In this document: one piece after another, positions 63,924 through 64,000 of the stretch
Position numbering within the stretch: the stretch's first letter is position 1
Layout of the letters: every line of letters begins with the position of its first letter
DNA from: Tetrapyrgos nigripes
Taxonomy: Eukaryota; Basidiomycota; Agaricomycetes; Agaricales; Campanellaceae
DNA length: 64,000 bases
NCBI GenBank assembly: GCA_013368315.1
Contig: JAACJM010000040.1
Location: forward strand, 124,001 to 188,000
Reading direction: 5' to 3'
Program-made: the position numbers and the translations under genes
The notes under the pieces: generated by a model
Seen by the model: only the letters and a program-made list of their open reading frames with translations
Database searches by the model: none
Told to the model about the DNA's origin: nothing

Positions 63924-64000
63924 ATTGTTGATACCTCCACGGAGCCTGCAACCATGCAGGACTACCCAACAGAGCAGTCACACTCTCCACGTTGTCCCAT

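Noticed and set aside
1..64000. CRISPR arrays, bacterial operons, prophage or riboswitches
   Set aside because: The spliced eukaryotic gene structure throughout rules out a prokaryotic context, and no regularly spaced repeats were seen apart from the 84-bp coding repeats.

Overview
The window is nuclear DNA of a filamentous basidiomycete, most likely an Agaricomycete. Almost every gene is split by short GT-AG introns of about 47-66 nt, one with a perfect TACTAAC branch point. The gene content fits: leucine-rich F-box proteins, a CYP63-like P450, a heme-thiolate peroxidase, a CBM1 protein, a HET protein and a Ty1/copia element.

Layout. 0-6.4 kb: SRA/YDG-domain protein (5' end outside the window), a four-helix membrane protein, and the mitochondrial tRNA-modification GTPase MSS1. 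6.7-8.9 kb: first divergent pair (A1/B1) of a secreted-protein family. 9-17 kb: unresolved small gene candidates, a large unrecognised membrane protein and an F-box protein followed by a perfect hairpin. 17.7-25.2 kb: P450, a small conserved protein, the KEOPS kinase BUD32 and a p47/Shp1-like SEP-UBX protein. 25.8-33.1 kb: a 2.6-kb inverted duplication, each arm carrying one A/B pair, around a loop with a short-chain dehydrogenase. 33.3-41.6 kb: heme-thiolate peroxidase, NmrA-like reductase, OTU deubiquitinase and an F-box-like protein. 42.0-47.04 kb: a structurally complete copia retrotransposon with identical LTRs, inserted in the last exon of a basic coiled-coil gene. 48.1-64 kb: coiled-coil F-box protein, CBM1 protein, a duplicated glycan-type locus (GDP-mannose-epimerase-like/glycosyltransferase fusions and a methyltransferase-GT8 fusion), a secreted 28-residue-repeat protein and a HET-family protein cut by the window end.

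Two parts stand out. First, three A/B pairs of related secreted, beta-rich, four-cysteine proteins always sit head to head on a conserved ~750-bp promoter region, which suggests co-expressed partners. Second, the right-hand locus pairs an epimerase-GT-GT2 fusion with a divergently transcribed methyltransferase-GT8 fusion. An older copy of the same locus lies about 6 kb away, with its GT2 domain missing and its GT8 gene reduced to a remnant.

Exon junctions were read by eye from splice signals and reading frame. Coordinates are outer CDS limits unless exons are listed.
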